From: Phaeobacter inhibens DSM 16374 | GTDB taxonomy: Bacteria; Pseudomonadota; Alphaproteobacteria; Rhodobacterales; Rhodobacteraceae | Assembly (NCBI RefSeq): GCF_000473105.1 | Contig: NZ_KI421498.1 | Location: 558,001-622,000 of the forward strand | Direction: 5' to 3' | Length of the DNA: 64,000 nucleotides | Part shown: positions 16,872 to 25,670 of the stretch, piece after piece | Layout of the letters: each line of letters begins with the position of its first letter | How positions within the stretch are numbered: position 1 is the first letter of the stretch | The notes under the pieces: model-generated | Databases searched by the model: none | Seen by the model: only the letters and a program-made list of their open reading frames with translations | Told to the model about the DNA's origin: nothing | Made by a program: the position numbers and the translations under genes

Positions 16872-17738
16872 ATGTCAGCCCTGACCACCAGTCTTGTGAC
16901 CACTGCCGCCCTGCTGCCGGAGCCTGCTGTGCTGGCGCAGATGGCAGGTTTGCTGGTCGTGACAGGCGCGGTGGCCGGTGTTCTGGCAGGCCTGCTGGGG
17001 GTTGGCGGCGGCATCGTTCTGGTGCCTGCGTTTTTCTATGTCTTCCAGACGCTGGGTTATGGCGGCGATCAGTTGATGCAGATGTGCCTGGCGACGTCTC
17101 TGGCGACGATTATCGTGACCTCTCTGCGCTCGGTGATGAGCCACAACAAAAAGGGTGCAGTGGATTGGGATATCCTGCGCGGCTGGGGGCCGGGGATTGC
17201 TATCGGGGCGATCATTGGCGTCATGGTTGCGTCCTCGTTGCGCTCCACCACATTGCAGGCGCTGTTTGGCGTGCTGGCGCTGGTGATCGGCTGTTACATG
17301 GCCTTTGGCCGCGCTGATTGGCGGCTGGGGAGCGCGATGCCTAAGGGCGCGCGCCGCATGATACTGTCGCCCATGGTTGGGTTTTTATCGGTTCTGATGG
17401 GCATTGGCGGCGGCAGTTTCGGCGTGCCATTGATGAGCCTGCATGCCACGCCCATTCACCGGGCTGTGGCCACGGCGGCGGGCTTTGGTGTCATTATCGC
17501 AGTGCCGTCGGTTATTGGGTTTCTGTTCCTGCCGGTTGAGGCGGCAGTGCGCCCGCCACTCACCGTTGGAGCGGTCAATCTCGTCGCCTTTGCCGTGGTG
17601 ATTGCGATGACGCTGATCACCGCCCCCTGGGGGGTGAAGCTGGCCCATGCGATGGACCCTAAACCGCTGAAGCGGGTGTTTGCGGTGTTCCTGATCCTTG
17701 TGGCGCTGAATATGCTGCGCAAGTCTCTGGGATTTTGA
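16872..17738 (+). CDS. TauE/SafE family sulfite exporter-like permease
   Basis: A 288-residue integral membrane protein with about eight helices. The first TauE/SafE repeat has AGVLAGLLGVGGGIVLVPAF and the second has GFLSVLMGIGGGSFGVPLMS. Family members export sulfite, sulfoacetate or related organosulfur anions, but the substrate here cannot be assigned. An AATGAGGAGAG ribosome-binding site precedes 16872. The oxygenase-like gene follows after 25 bp, so they may be co-transcribed. The 213 bp upstream holds small inverted repeats but no RNA element I recognise. Confidence 0.92.
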   Translation: MSALTTSLVTTAALLPEPAVLAQMAGLLVVTGAVAGVLAGLLGVGGGIVLVPAFFYVFQTLGYGGDQLMQMCLATSLATIIVTSLRSVMSHNKKGAVDWDILRGWGPGIAIGAIIGVMVASSLRSTTLQALFGVLALVIGCYMAFGRADWRLGSAMPKGARRMILSPMVGFLSVLMGIGGGSFGVPLMSLHATPIHRAVATAAGFGVIIAVPSVIGFLFLPVEAAVRPPLTVGAVNLVAFAVVIAMTLITAPWGVKLAHAMDPKPLKRVFAVFLILVALNMLRKSLGF

Positions 17739-17763
17739 TTTCTATCTTTGCTAAGGTTTTACA

Positions 17764-18558
17764 ATGGATTGGCAGCGGTTCTTAACAAAGGGTTGGTGTG
17801 ATTTTCCGGCGAATGCGGAGACGCTGGCCTGGGCGCGCCATGCGCATCAGGCAGGCGTTCAGGCGCTGCAGGATCCGGCCAATGCGGACTGGCTGCAATG
17901 TGAGGGGACGTGGTTCATCGGTGTGGATGCGCTGCCCAATGATGCGCGTGGGCAGCTGCCCGCCGGGCCGGAGCTGGAAGGCCCGGCTATCGATTTCATC
18001 ACAGCGCATCTGGGCGGTTTACCGAATCTGCATCGCGCGCAGGTGTCCTCCGTCTTTCCCGGTTATCCACGACCACGCCCTGGTGAGGGAGAGGCTGCGC
18101 TGCGCTACCGGATCAATCGCGACGCGGCCCATGTGGACGGGGTGAAAATGTTCGGCGATGCCCGTCGCCGCCGGGTGGAGGAGCCGCACGCCTGGGTTCT
18201 TGGCCTGCCGCTGAATGAAAGCAGTCCCGATGCCTCTCCGCTGGTGATCTGGGAGGGCAGCCATGTGATCATGCGCCGTGCCTTCGCAGCGGCATTTGAC
18301 GGTATCCCACCGGGGCAGTGGGGAGAGGCCGATGTAACGGATGCCTATACCAATGCCCGCAAGGAGGTGTTCGAGACCTGTCCGCGTGTCACGGTCTCAG
18401 CAAAACCGGGTGAGGCCTATCTGATGCACCGCCTGTGCCTGCACGGTGTTGCGCCATGGGGAGAGGGCGCCCGCGCACCTGAAGAGGGCCGCATGATCGC
18501 CTATTTCCGCCCCGAGATGGCGGACTGGACCGACCCGGCGCGGGGGTGGCTGACTTAG
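17764..18558 (+). CDS. Putative Fe(II)/2-oxoglutarate oxygenase-like protein of unknown substrate
   Basis: A 264-residue protein I do not recognise as a named family. It has an HxD candidate iron-binding pair in RDAAHVDGV, a distal histidine in RLCLHGVAPW and an arginine in GRMIAYFRPE, the order H-x-D...H...R seen in phytanoyl-CoA-type 2-oxoglutarate oxygenases. WEGSHVIMRRAF resembles the WPGSH segment of that fold. No signal peptide or membrane helix is visible. The assignment is inference from motif order. It follows the TauE/SafE gene and ends next to an 18-bp palindrome. Confidence 0.5.
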   Translation: MDWQRFLTKGWCDFPANAETLAWARHAHQAGVQALQDPANADWLQCEGTWFIGVDALPNDARGQLPAGPELEGPAIDFITAHLGGLPNLHRAQVSSVFPGYPRPRPGEGEAALRYRINRDAAHVDGVKMFGDARRRRVEEPHAWVLGLPLNESSPDASPLVIWEGSHVIMRRAFAAAFDGIPPGQWGEADVTDAYTNARKEVFETCPRVTVSAKPGEAYLMHRLCLHGVAPWGEGARAPEEGRMIAYFRPEMADWTDPARGWLT

Positions 18559-18577
18559 GTCAGTAGTCCTGCCCGAA

Positions 18578-18595
18578 TGTTTCGCGTGCGAAACA
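18578..18595. repeat. Perfect 18-bp palindrome in convergent intergenic region
   Basis: TGTTTCGC and GCGAAACA flank GT. It lies 20 bp after the oxygenase-like gene and 126 bp before the end of the DUF1289 gene. The outer half-sites TGTTTC/GAAACA are those of ParB-type parS, but the spacing is 6 instead of 4. Confidence 0.7.
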
Positions 18596-18720
18596 ATGGG
18601 TCAGGGGTTATTCCGCATGATTATCAAAAGGTTACGATGGCGTGCGCAGCCTCTGATGGCAGAAATTGGAGGCTCTTCAGCCCGCTATCCGTTGCCGCGC
18701 AACATGTGCCGCGCGCCGCG

Positions 18721-18954
18721 TTAGCTGCGGTTTAGGCGGGCGCTGCGGCCGCCGCGGCGCTTGGTCAGGTCCTTGGCGCGGTCGGGCAGAGTCTCCAGCA
18801 GCTCAGCGCGTTCATCGTTGCTCATCTTGGACCAACGGGTGATTTCGTCGATGGAGCGATAGCAGCCGGTGCAGATCCGCGCCTCCGGATGGACGACACA
18901 GATTTGAATGCAGGGCGATTGCACCTCGTCACGTTTCCAGACCTCGTCGCTCAT
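18721..18954 (-). CDS. DUF1289 domain protein
   Basis: A 77-residue protein with the DUF1289 cysteine pattern SPCIQICVVHPEARICTGCYRS (four cysteines, likely metal binding) followed by a basic C-terminus. Function is unknown. It starts 5 bp after the ruvX stop, so it is the third gene of the ccmI-ruvX-DUF1289 unit. Confidence 0.9.
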   Translation of the reverse strand: MSDEVWKRDEVQSPCIQICVVHPEARICTGCYRSIDEITRWSKMSNDERAELLETLPDRAKDLTKRRGGRSARLNRS

Positions 18955-18959
18955 CAGCT

Positions 18960-19433
18960 TTATCCTGCCTTGATATGGCGCATGCGATCCAGCGCCCCCT
19001 GTAGGATATACGAAGCGGCGACTTGATCGATCACCTCTGCGCGACGTTTTCTGCTCGTATCCGCCTCCAAAAGCGCCCTTTCGGCGGCAACGGTGCTCAA
19101 ACGCTCGTCCCAGAAGCCGATCGGCAGCTCTGTCAGCTTGGCCAGATTGCGGGCAAAGGCGCGGGTTTTCTGACAGCGGGGACCTTCGGTGCCATCCATA
19201 TTGCGGGGCAGGCCCAACAGCAGCGCGCCGACCTCACGGTCTTTGACGATCTCAAACAGGCGTGCGGCATCCAGAGTGAATTTCTTGCGTCGGATAGTTT
19301 CGAGCGGTGTTGCGACGGTGCCCATCCGATCAGAGATGGCGACGCCCACGGTTTTGTCGCCAAAATCCAGCCCGGCGATCGGGGTGAAATTCGGGACCGC
19401 CGCGGCGAAGGTTTCAAAGTCGTCGTAGATCAT
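18960..19433 (-). CDS. ruvX: Holliday junction resolvase-like RNase H-fold protein (RuvX/YqgF)
   Basis: A 157-residue YqgF/RuvX protein. The RNase H-like fold carries GLDFGDKTVGVAISD at about 21-35 with the first acidic catalytic residue, LLLGLPRNMDGTEGPR in the middle, and the distal acidic segments WDERLSTV and EVIDQVAA. Members take part in pre-16S rRNA processing or resolve branched DNA. The start overlaps the ccmI stop by 4 bp. Confidence 0.95.
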   Translation of the reverse strand: MIYDDFETFAAAVPNFTPIAGLDFGDKTVGVAISDRMGTVATPLETIRRKKFTLDAARLFEIVKDREVGALLLGLPRNMDGTEGPRCQKTRAFARNLAKLTELPIGFWDERLSTVAAERALLEADTSRKRRAEVIDQVAASYILQGALDRMRHIKAG

Positions 19434-20686
19434 TGGGACAGTCCTGCCTGTTTGGCGGCGGCGGTGATTGTGGCGAGGGCTTCGGGCACCTCGGCGAAGA
19501 CCTCTTGCGCCTCAGCGTAGATGGCCTGTGCGCGCTCGGTCTGGTTCAGCACCGTAAGGGCGCCGATCAGCCGCGCCCACTCCTGCGGCGTGCCGCCGGT
19601 GGTGGCAAGCCGGTCGGAGAGGCCCTCAACCATGCCACGGATCATCTGCTGGCGGTCTTCGGCATTCATGTCCTCAGCGGCGGCGATATCTTCGGCGCTG
19701 GGACCAGCCGCGGGGGAGGCAGGGGCGCGGCCCGGTGCAGGCACGCTGCCGGGGGTGATCGGCGTGTACTCAACACCGGCGCGATAGGCGATATCCTCAA
19801 TCTGGGCGCTGATGGCGGTGACCCAGGGGGCGCCCTCCGGTCCCATGGCGAGGGTTTCGCTCCAGACCTCATATGCGACGTCCGGGCGGCCGATCTGCGC
19901 CATCATCAGCCCCCAGTAGTAGCGCGCGCCGCCGTCAAAACGGTCGAGGGTCAGCGTGGTGCGCAGGGCGTCCTCCGCCTCGGGGGAGACATAGCCGCCG
20001 GCGGCCATGATCTGCAGCTCTGCCAGCTCGCCGAAATCGCGGGCCTCAACATCGCCGGACATGATGCGGATATAGTTTGCCTTGGCCTTGGCGGCGGCGG
20101 CGAAGTTGCCGAGATTGGCCTCATGCTGGGCCAGCAGCGCCTGACCCTGGGCATCGTCAACACGTTTGCTGGCGGTGTCGCGCAGCTGATCGACCAGCGT
20201 GGCATAACCCGGTTCTACCACGCGGGCGGGGCGTTCCGGGGCGTCGGCTTCGGCCTCGGCCTGTGTGGGGCGGGTGGCGGCGCGTTCTGCCGCGGCATCG
20301 ATGCGCAGTTGCAGGCCCAGGTCGTTGTATCCCGGCGCGCCGAGATTGGCATAGAGCAGGTAGGTGCCGCCGCAGACCAGCCCAATCAGCGCGATGGCGG
20401 CGGCGCTGGTCAGGGTGCGGGGCTGGGTGTGGCCGCTGGCGGCGGCCTGGACCTGAGCGTCGGCGCTCAGGATGCGGCGGGAGATTTCGGTGCGGATACG
20501 CTCTGCGTCGGCTGCCTGCAGGACCCCGCGCGCCAGGTCCTTGTCCACATCGCGCAATTGCTGGCGATAGACCTGCAGGTCATAGGCGGCGGCCGGTTCG
20601 CCGCTGTCGCGTCCGCGCAGCAGCACAAGGGACAACAGCGTGGCGGTGGCCAGCGTGATGAGGCTGATAACGATCCAGAAGGTCAT
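19430..20686 (-). CDS. ccmI: c-type cytochrome biogenesis protein CcmI
   Basis: A 418-residue protein that presents apocytochrome c to the haem ligation complex. It has an N-terminal helix (FWIVISLITLATATLLSLVL), a short cytoplasmic segment with the family pattern VYRQQLRDVDKDLARG, a second helix near residues 95-115, and a periplasmic TPR-like region. The C-terminal 120 residues match the second CcmI domain. It is about 31 kb from ccmABCDG in this window, so the ccm genes are split. Confidence 0.9.
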   Translation of the reverse strand: MTFWIVISLITLATATLLSLVLLRGRDSGEPAAAYDLQVYRQQLRDVDKDLARGVLQAADAERIRTEISRRILSADAQVQAAASGHTQPRTLTSAAAIALIGLVCGGTYLLYANLGAPGYNDLGLQLRIDAAAERAATRPTQAEAEADAPERPARVVEPGYATLVDQLRDTASKRVDDAQGQALLAQHEANLGNFAAAAKAKANYIRIMSGDVEARDFGELAELQIMAAGGYVSPEAEDALRTTLTLDRFDGGARYYWGLMMAQIGRPDVAYEVWSETLAMGPEGAPWVTAISAQIEDIAYRAGVEYTPITPGSVPAPGRAPASPAAGPSAEDIAAAEDMNAEDRQQMIRGMVEGLSDRLATTGGTPQEWARLIGALTVLNQTERAQAIYAEAQEVFAEVPEALATITAAAKQAGLSQ

Positions 20687-20919
20687 GGGGGCTCCCGCAG
20701 TTTGAAACCCATGTATAGCGGTCTGGGGTCAGAAAAAAGGCCAAACGGCTGCGGCGCGCTGTCCCGGCAGATGGCGATGAGGACGCGAAGGGCGTGTTGA
20801 GCCTGTGACGTCTTTGCGTGCGGATGTCGCAACCATGCATGATTGCGACGATAAACGGCGCAAGTCAGCCCTGCCTCTGGTGCATACCCGTTAACAGTCT
20901 CGAACCATCGGATTCGCCC

Positions 20920-22164
20920 ATGAAACGTTATTCTGCCTTTGCTGTCGCGCGTGAGGCGCTGCGCTACCACACCGGATGGGGCCGCGCCTGGCGCTCTCCC
21001 GAACCGAAACGCCACTACGATGTCATTATCGTCGGGGCCGGGGGGCATGGCCTGGCCACAGCCTATTTCCTTGGCAAGAACTACGGCATCACCAATGTCG
21101 CAGTGCTGGAAAAGGGCTGGCTGGGCGGCGGCAACACCGGGCGTAACACCACCATCATCCGCTCCAACTATCTGCAGGATCCGTCGGCAGCGATCTACGA
21201 GAAATCGCGCTCGCTCTATGAGACGATGAGCCAGGACATCAACTACAACGTGATGTTCAGCCCGCGCGGCGTGATTATGCTGGCCCAGACCGAGCATGAG
21301 GTGCGCGGCTACAAGCGGACCGCCCATGCCAACGCGTTGCAGGGGGTTCCGACCGAGTGGATTGACCCCAAACGTGTCAAAGAATTGGTGCCGATCATCA
21401 ACCTTGAGGGGCCGCGGTATCCGGTTCTGGGTGGGCTCTGGCAGGAACGCGGCGGCACCGCGCGCCACGATGCGGTGGCCTGGGGCTATGCGCGGGCCTG
21501 TTCCAACATGGGCATGGACATCATCCAGCAGTGCGAAGTCACCGGCGTGCGCAATGAGAATGGTCGTGTCGTTGGCGTCGACACCACCAAGGGCGCCATC
21601 GACTGCGACAAGCTGGGCATGGTGGTTGCGGGCAATTGTTCGCATCTGTCGGAAATGGCGGGTTTCCGTCTGCCGGTGGAAAGCGTGGCGCTACAGGCGC
21701 TGGTGTCTGAGCCGATCAAACCCTGCATGGATGTGGTTGTGATGGCCAATACCGTGCATGGCTACATGTCGCAGTCCGACAAAGGTGAGATGGTCATCGG
21801 CGGCGGCACCGACGGGTTCAACAACTATACCCAGCGCGGATCCTTCCATCATATCGAGGAAACCGTGCGCGCCCTCAACGAGACGTTCCCGATGGTCAGC
21901 CGCCTGAAGATGCTGCGCCAATGGGGCGGGATCGTGGATGTGACCGGCGACCGTTCGCCGCTGATCTCCAAGACGCCGGTGGGCAATATCTTTGTCAACG
22001 CAGGCTGGGGCACCGGCGGTTTCAAGGCGATCCCTGGTTCCGGCTGGGCGATGGCGGAGCTGATGGCCACAGGTCATTCGCCGCTGGCCGAAGAGTTTTC
22101 GATGATGCGCTTCAAAGAAGGCAAATTCATCGATGAGAGCGTTGCTGCCGGTGTGGCACACTGA
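20920..22164 (+). CDS. soxB: Sarcosine oxidase subunit beta (heterotetrameric)
   Basis: A 414-residue FAD subunit of the alpha-beta-gamma-delta sarcosine oxidase, which oxidises sarcosine to glycine with transfer of the methyl carbon to tetrahydrofolate. The dinucleotide-binding motif reads VIIVGAGGHGLATAYFLG at about 34-51. GTARHDAVAWGYARA contains the histidine that in homologues binds FMN covalently. GGIVDVTGDRSPLIS and a glycine-rich C-terminus complete the DAO fold. The ATG at 20920 is chosen because similarity begins at MKRYSAFAVAREALR. It heads soxB-soxD-soxA-soxG and is divergent from ccmI. Confidence 0.96.
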   Translation: MKRYSAFAVAREALRYHTGWGRAWRSPEPKRHYDVIIVGAGGHGLATAYFLGKNYGITNVAVLEKGWLGGGNTGRNTTIIRSNYLQDPSAAIYEKSRSLYETMSQDINYNVMFSPRGVIMLAQTEHEVRGYKRTAHANALQGVPTEWIDPKRVKELVPIINLEGPRYPVLGGLWQERGGTARHDAVAWGYARACSNMGMDIIQQCEVTGVRNENGRVVGVDTTKGAIDCDKLGMVVAGNCSHLSEMAGFRLPVESVALQALVSEPIKPCMDVVVMANTVHGYMSQSDKGEMVIGGGTDGFNNYTQRGSFHHIEETVRALNETFPMVSRLKMLRQWGGIVDVTGDRSPLISKTPVGNIFVNAGWGTGGFKAIPGSGWAMAELMATGHSPLAEEFSMMRFKEGKFIDESVAAGVAH

Positions 22165-22179
22165 TGCCGCGCACCGTCG

Positions 22180-22201
22180 CAAAATTCTTGGAAGAATTTT
22201 G
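22180..22201. repeat. Perfect 22-bp inverted repeat between soxB and soxD
   Basis: CAAAATTCTT and AAGAATTTTG flank GG. It lies 15 bp after the soxB stop and about 48 bp before soxD. It would form a 10-bp hairpin in the operon mRNA and is not followed by a T tract. Confidence 0.8.
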
Positions 22202-22249
22202 CCAAGGGTATTCTAACATCCTTGGCCCCCAGTTGGAGAGGTCCGCACA

Positions 22250-22579
22250 ATGCTGATCCTTGAATGCCCATATTGCGGCGTCAAAGCCGAAGAAACTGAA
22301 CTGCACGCAGGTGGCGAGGCGCATCTGAAGCGTTTTGGTCCCGGTTCGTCAGATGACGAGTTTCATGACTATCTGTTCATGCGCGAAAACCCCAAGGGTG
22401 TGCATTTTGAACGCTGGCGCCATGCCAATGGCTGCGGCAAGTGGTTTCACGCCGCGCGCTGCACCACCACGCTTGAGGTCTTTGGCACCTATTCTGCGCA
22501 GACCTATGAGCCGCCGCAGGACATTCAGGATGCGGTCACGGCCAAACGCCCCGGTTGGACATGGCGGGATCTGAAATGA
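22250..22579 (+). CDS. soxD: Sarcosine oxidase subunit delta
   Basis: A 109-residue zinc subunit of the heterotetrameric enzyme. The N-terminus MLILECPYCGVKAEETEL and the later NGCGKWFHAARC give the four-cysteine/histidine zinc site of the family. The conserved DYLFMRENPKGVHFERWRH segment is present. It lies between soxB and soxA in the usual order. The ATG at 22250 follows TTGGAGAGG. Confidence 0.96.
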   Translation: MLILECPYCGVKAEETELHAGGEAHLKRFGPGSSDDEFHDYLFMRENPKGVHFERWRHANGCGKWFHAARCTTTLEVFGTYSAQTYEPPQDIQDAVTAKRPGWTWRDLK

Positions 22580-22637
22580 TTGCCTGTCTGAACGTTATCT
22601 CCCTTTTCGTCGCCCTCTCTTGCGAAAGGTCCGCCAC

Positions 22638-25600
22638 ATGAGCACGCGCCTTGCCAAAAATGGCCGGTTGATCGACCGCTCCAAACCGATCGAATTCACC
22701 TTCAACGGCAAGCGGATGAAGGGCTATGCAGGCGACACGCTGGCGTCTGCTCTGTTGGCCAATGACCAGATGATGGTTGGCCGCTCGTTCAAATACCATC
22801 GCCCGCGCGGCTTGGTTGCGGCCGGCCCGGAAGAGCCTAACGCATTGGTGGGTTTGGGGACCGGTGACCGGTTTGAACCCAATCAGCGCGCCACCACGAC
22901 CGAGCTGTTTTCTGGCCTGTCGGCGCAGTCGCAGAACCACTGGCCGAGCCTTGAGTTCGACGTGGGTGTGGCCAACAACGCGCTGGCGCGATTCCTGCCT
23001 GCGGGTTTCTATTACAAGATGTTCATCCACCCGCGTCCCCTGTGGAAACATGTCTATGAGCCGATCATCCGCCATTCTGCTGGTCTGGGCAAAGCGCCGG
23101 ACAAGGAGCTGAAGGACGCCGATACCTACGAGCATTTCTACTATTTCGCCGATGTGCTGGTGATTGGTGGCGGTGTTGCGGGTTTGCAGGCGGCCAAGGC
23201 TGCGGCGATGTCCGGTGCCAAGGTGCTGCTGTTGGAGCAGAACAACCACTGGGGTGGCCGTGCGCCGGTTGATGGCGGCACCATCGACGGAATGGAGCCG
23301 GACGCCTGGGTCGAGAAAACCCTCGCCGAGCTGCGGGGCATGGACAATGTGCTGCTGCGGGACCGCTGCATGGGCGCAGGCGTCTATGATCACGGCTATG
23401 CGCTGGGGTATGAGCGTCTGACCGATCATGCGCCGGGGCAGGGTGGTCCGCGCCATCGTCTGTGGCGGATCCGCGCCAGCCAGATCGTGACGGCGACGGG
23501 TGCGATTGAACGGCCTTTGTCCTTTGCGTGCAATGACGTGCCGGGCGTGATGCTGGCGGCGTCGATGCGTGACTATGCGGTAAACTGGGGTGTGACCCCG
23601 GGCCAGAAGGTCGTTGTCGCCACCAATAATGACGACGCTTATCGCACCGCGATTGCGCTGCACGCCGCAGGTGTTGAAGTTGTCCGGGTGCTGGACGCCC
23701 GTGACAGCGGCGGCGGCGCCTTGATGGAAGAAGTCCGCCAGCTGGGCATCCGCGTCGAATGTGGCCGGGCCATTGCCAAGGTGAAAGGCGGCAAGCGCGT
23801 CACCTCGGTGGCGATCTGCGCCCAGAACGGCGAGGGCGGCGCGCAGGAGGAGGTCGAGGCCGATGCGGTCGCGATGTCCGGCGGCTGGTCGCCGGTTGTG
23901 CATCTGTGGTCCCATTGCGGTGGCAAGCTGGTCTGGGATCAGACCCATGCGAACTTCCGTCCCGATGCCTCCCGTCCGCCGCTGGGTGCGGATGGCAAGG
24001 GCTTTGTCATTGCGGCCGGCGCTGCCAATGGTGCCGCTGGTCTGGCAGAGGCGCTGAGCGATGCGCAGGCCGCTGGCGAGGCGGCGGCGAAGGCTGCTGG
24101 TCGCAAGGTCAAGGCGGGCACCGCGCCCGTTGGTGACGCGCCGACAGAGACGGCAATGGAGCCGGTCTGGCTGATGCCGGCCAAGGCCGACATCAAGCTG
24201 CGCATGAAAACCTGGCTGGATTATCAGAACGACGTCAAAGTGTCGGACGTGCAGCTGGCGGCGCGCGAAGGTTACGAGAGTGTCGAACACACCAAGCGTT
24301 ATACCACGCTGGGCATGGCGACCGATCAAGGTAAGCTCTCCAATATCAACGGCTTGGCGATCCTTGCTGATGCGCTGGGGTCTGAAATTCCGCAGGTGGG
24401 CACGACCACATTCCGTCCGCCCTATCACCCGATTTCGATGGGGGCGATTGGTGGTGAGGCCCGCGGGGAGATCTTCCAGCCGCTGCGCAAGACCCCGATG
24501 CACGACTGGCACGACAGCAATGGTGCGGATTGGGAACCGGTTGGCCAGTGGCGTCGCCCCTATGCCTATGTCCGGTCTGGTGAAAGCCTGCATGACGCGG
24601 TGAACCGCGAGGTGAAGAACACCCGCGAGAACCTTGGCCTGCTGGATGCCTCAACCCTCGGCAAACTGGTCGTCAAAGGGCCGGATGCGGGCAAGTTCCT
24701 CGACATGATGTACACCAACATGATGTCGACGCTGAAGATTGGCAAATGCCGTTACGGTCTGATGTGTTCGGAGAACGGTTTCCTGATCGACGACGGTGTG
24801 GTTGCGCGTATTGATGATGATACCTGGCTCTGCCACACCACGACCGGCGGTGCCGAGCGGATCCATGGCCACATGGAAGAATGGCTGCAGACCGAATGGT
24901 GGGACTGGAAAGTCTATGTTGCCAATGTCACCGAGCAGCTGGCGCAGGTCGCCGTGGTTGGCCCCAACGCCCGCAAGGTGCTGGAAAAGCTGAACGAGAA
25001 ATCGGGCGGCGGCATGGATCTGTCCAAGGAGGCGCTGCCCTTCATGGAGTGGCGCGATGGGGATATCGGCGGCTTCAAGGCGCGGGCCTATCGCATCTCC
25101 TTCTCGGGCGAATTGTCCTACGAGATCGCGGTTGCGGCGTCCGAAGGTCAGGCGTTCTGGGCCGCATTGATGGAGGCGGGCAAGGAATTCGGGGTTATGC
25201 CCTATGGCACCGAATGTCTGCATATCCTGCGGGCCGAAAAGGGCTTTATCATGATCGGGGACGAGACTGACGGGACCGTTATCCCGCAGGACCTGGGCTT
25301 GAACTGGGCACTGTCGAAGAAGAAAGAGGACTTCCTCGGCAAGCGGGCGCATACGCGCAGCCATATGGCCGATCCCGACCGCTGGCAGCTGGTGGGGCTG
25401 GAAACCACCGATGGATCGGTTCTGCCGGATGGCGCCTATGCGGTGGGCAATGGTGTCAACGCCAATGGCCAGAAAAACACCATCGGCCGCGTGACCTCGA
25501 CCTACTACTCGTCGAACCTGGGCCGTGGCATTGCCATGGGTCTGGTCAAGCATGGTCCCAAGCGGATGGGCGAGGTGATCGAGTTCCCCGGCACCGACGG

Positions 25601-25670
25601 GACAATCTACAAGGCCAAGATCGTCGATCAGGTCTTTTACGACAAGGAAGGGGAGAAGCAGAATGTCTGA
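22638..25670 (+). CDS. soxA: Sarcosine oxidase subunit alpha
   Basis: A 1010-residue subunit. It has an N-terminal ferredoxin-like domain (FTFNGKRMKGYAGDTLASAL, about 20-95), an NAD-binding oxidoreductase region (DVLVIGGGVAGLQAAKAAA, about 172-190; PGQKVVVATNNDDAY), and a C-terminal aminomethyltransferase (GcvT-like) folate-binding half (about 610-1000, with LGLLDASTLGKL and GELSYEIAV). It captures the methyl group of sarcosine on tetrahydrofolate. The frame opens with a TTG at 22620, but the ATG at 22638 matches the family start. Its end overlaps soxG by 8 bp. Confidence 0.96.
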   Translation: MSTRLAKNGRLIDRSKPIEFTFNGKRMKGYAGDTLASALLANDQMMVGRSFKYHRPRGLVAAGPEEPNALVGLGTGDRFEPNQRATTTELFSGLSAQSQNHWPSLEFDVGVANNALARFLPAGFYYKMFIHPRPLWKHVYEPIIRHSAGLGKAPDKELKDADTYEHFYYFADVLVIGGGVAGLQAAKAAAMSGAKVLLLEQNNHWGGRAPVDGGTIDGMEPDAWVEKTLAELRGMDNVLLRDRCMGAGVYDHGYALGYERLTDHAPGQGGPRHRLWRIRASQIVTATGAIERPLSFACNDVPGVMLAASMRDYAVNWGVTPGQKVVVATNNDDAYRTAIALHAAGVEVVRVLDARDSGGGALMEEVRQLGIRVECGRAIAKVKGGKRVTSVAICAQNGEGGAQEEVEADAVAMSGGWSPVVHLWSHCGGKLVWDQTHANFRPDASRPPLGADGKGFVIAAGAANGAAGLAEALSDAQAAGEAAAKAAGRKVKAGTAPVGDAPTETAMEPVWLMPAKADIKLRMKTWLDYQNDVKVSDVQLAAREGYESVEHTKRYTTLGMATDQGKLSNINGLAILADALGSEIPQVGTTTFRPPYHPISMGAIGGEARGEIFQPLRKTPMHDWHDSNGADWEPVGQWRRPYAYVRSGESLHDAVNREVKNTRENLGLLDASTLGKLVVKGPDAGKFLDMMYTNMMSTLKIGKCRYGLMCSENGFLIDDGVVARIDDDTWLCHTTTGGAERIHGHMEEWLQTEWWDWKVYVANVTEQLAQVAVVGPNARKVLEKLNEKSGGGMDLSKEALPFMEWRDGDIGGFKARAYRISFSGELSYEIAVAASEGQAFWAALMEAGKEFGVMPYGTECLHILRAEKGFIMIGDETDGTVIPQDLGLNWALSKKKEDFLGKRAHTRSHMADPDRWQLVGLETTDGSVLPDGAYAVGNGVNANGQKNTIGRVTSTYYSSNLGRGIAMGLVKHGPKRMGEVIEFPGTDGTIYKAKIVDQVFYDKEGEKQNV

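Noticed and set aside
22536-24593. 685-codon open frame antisense to soxA
   Set aside because: Arg/His-rich composition typical of antisense frames of GC-rich genes; soxA is unambiguous.
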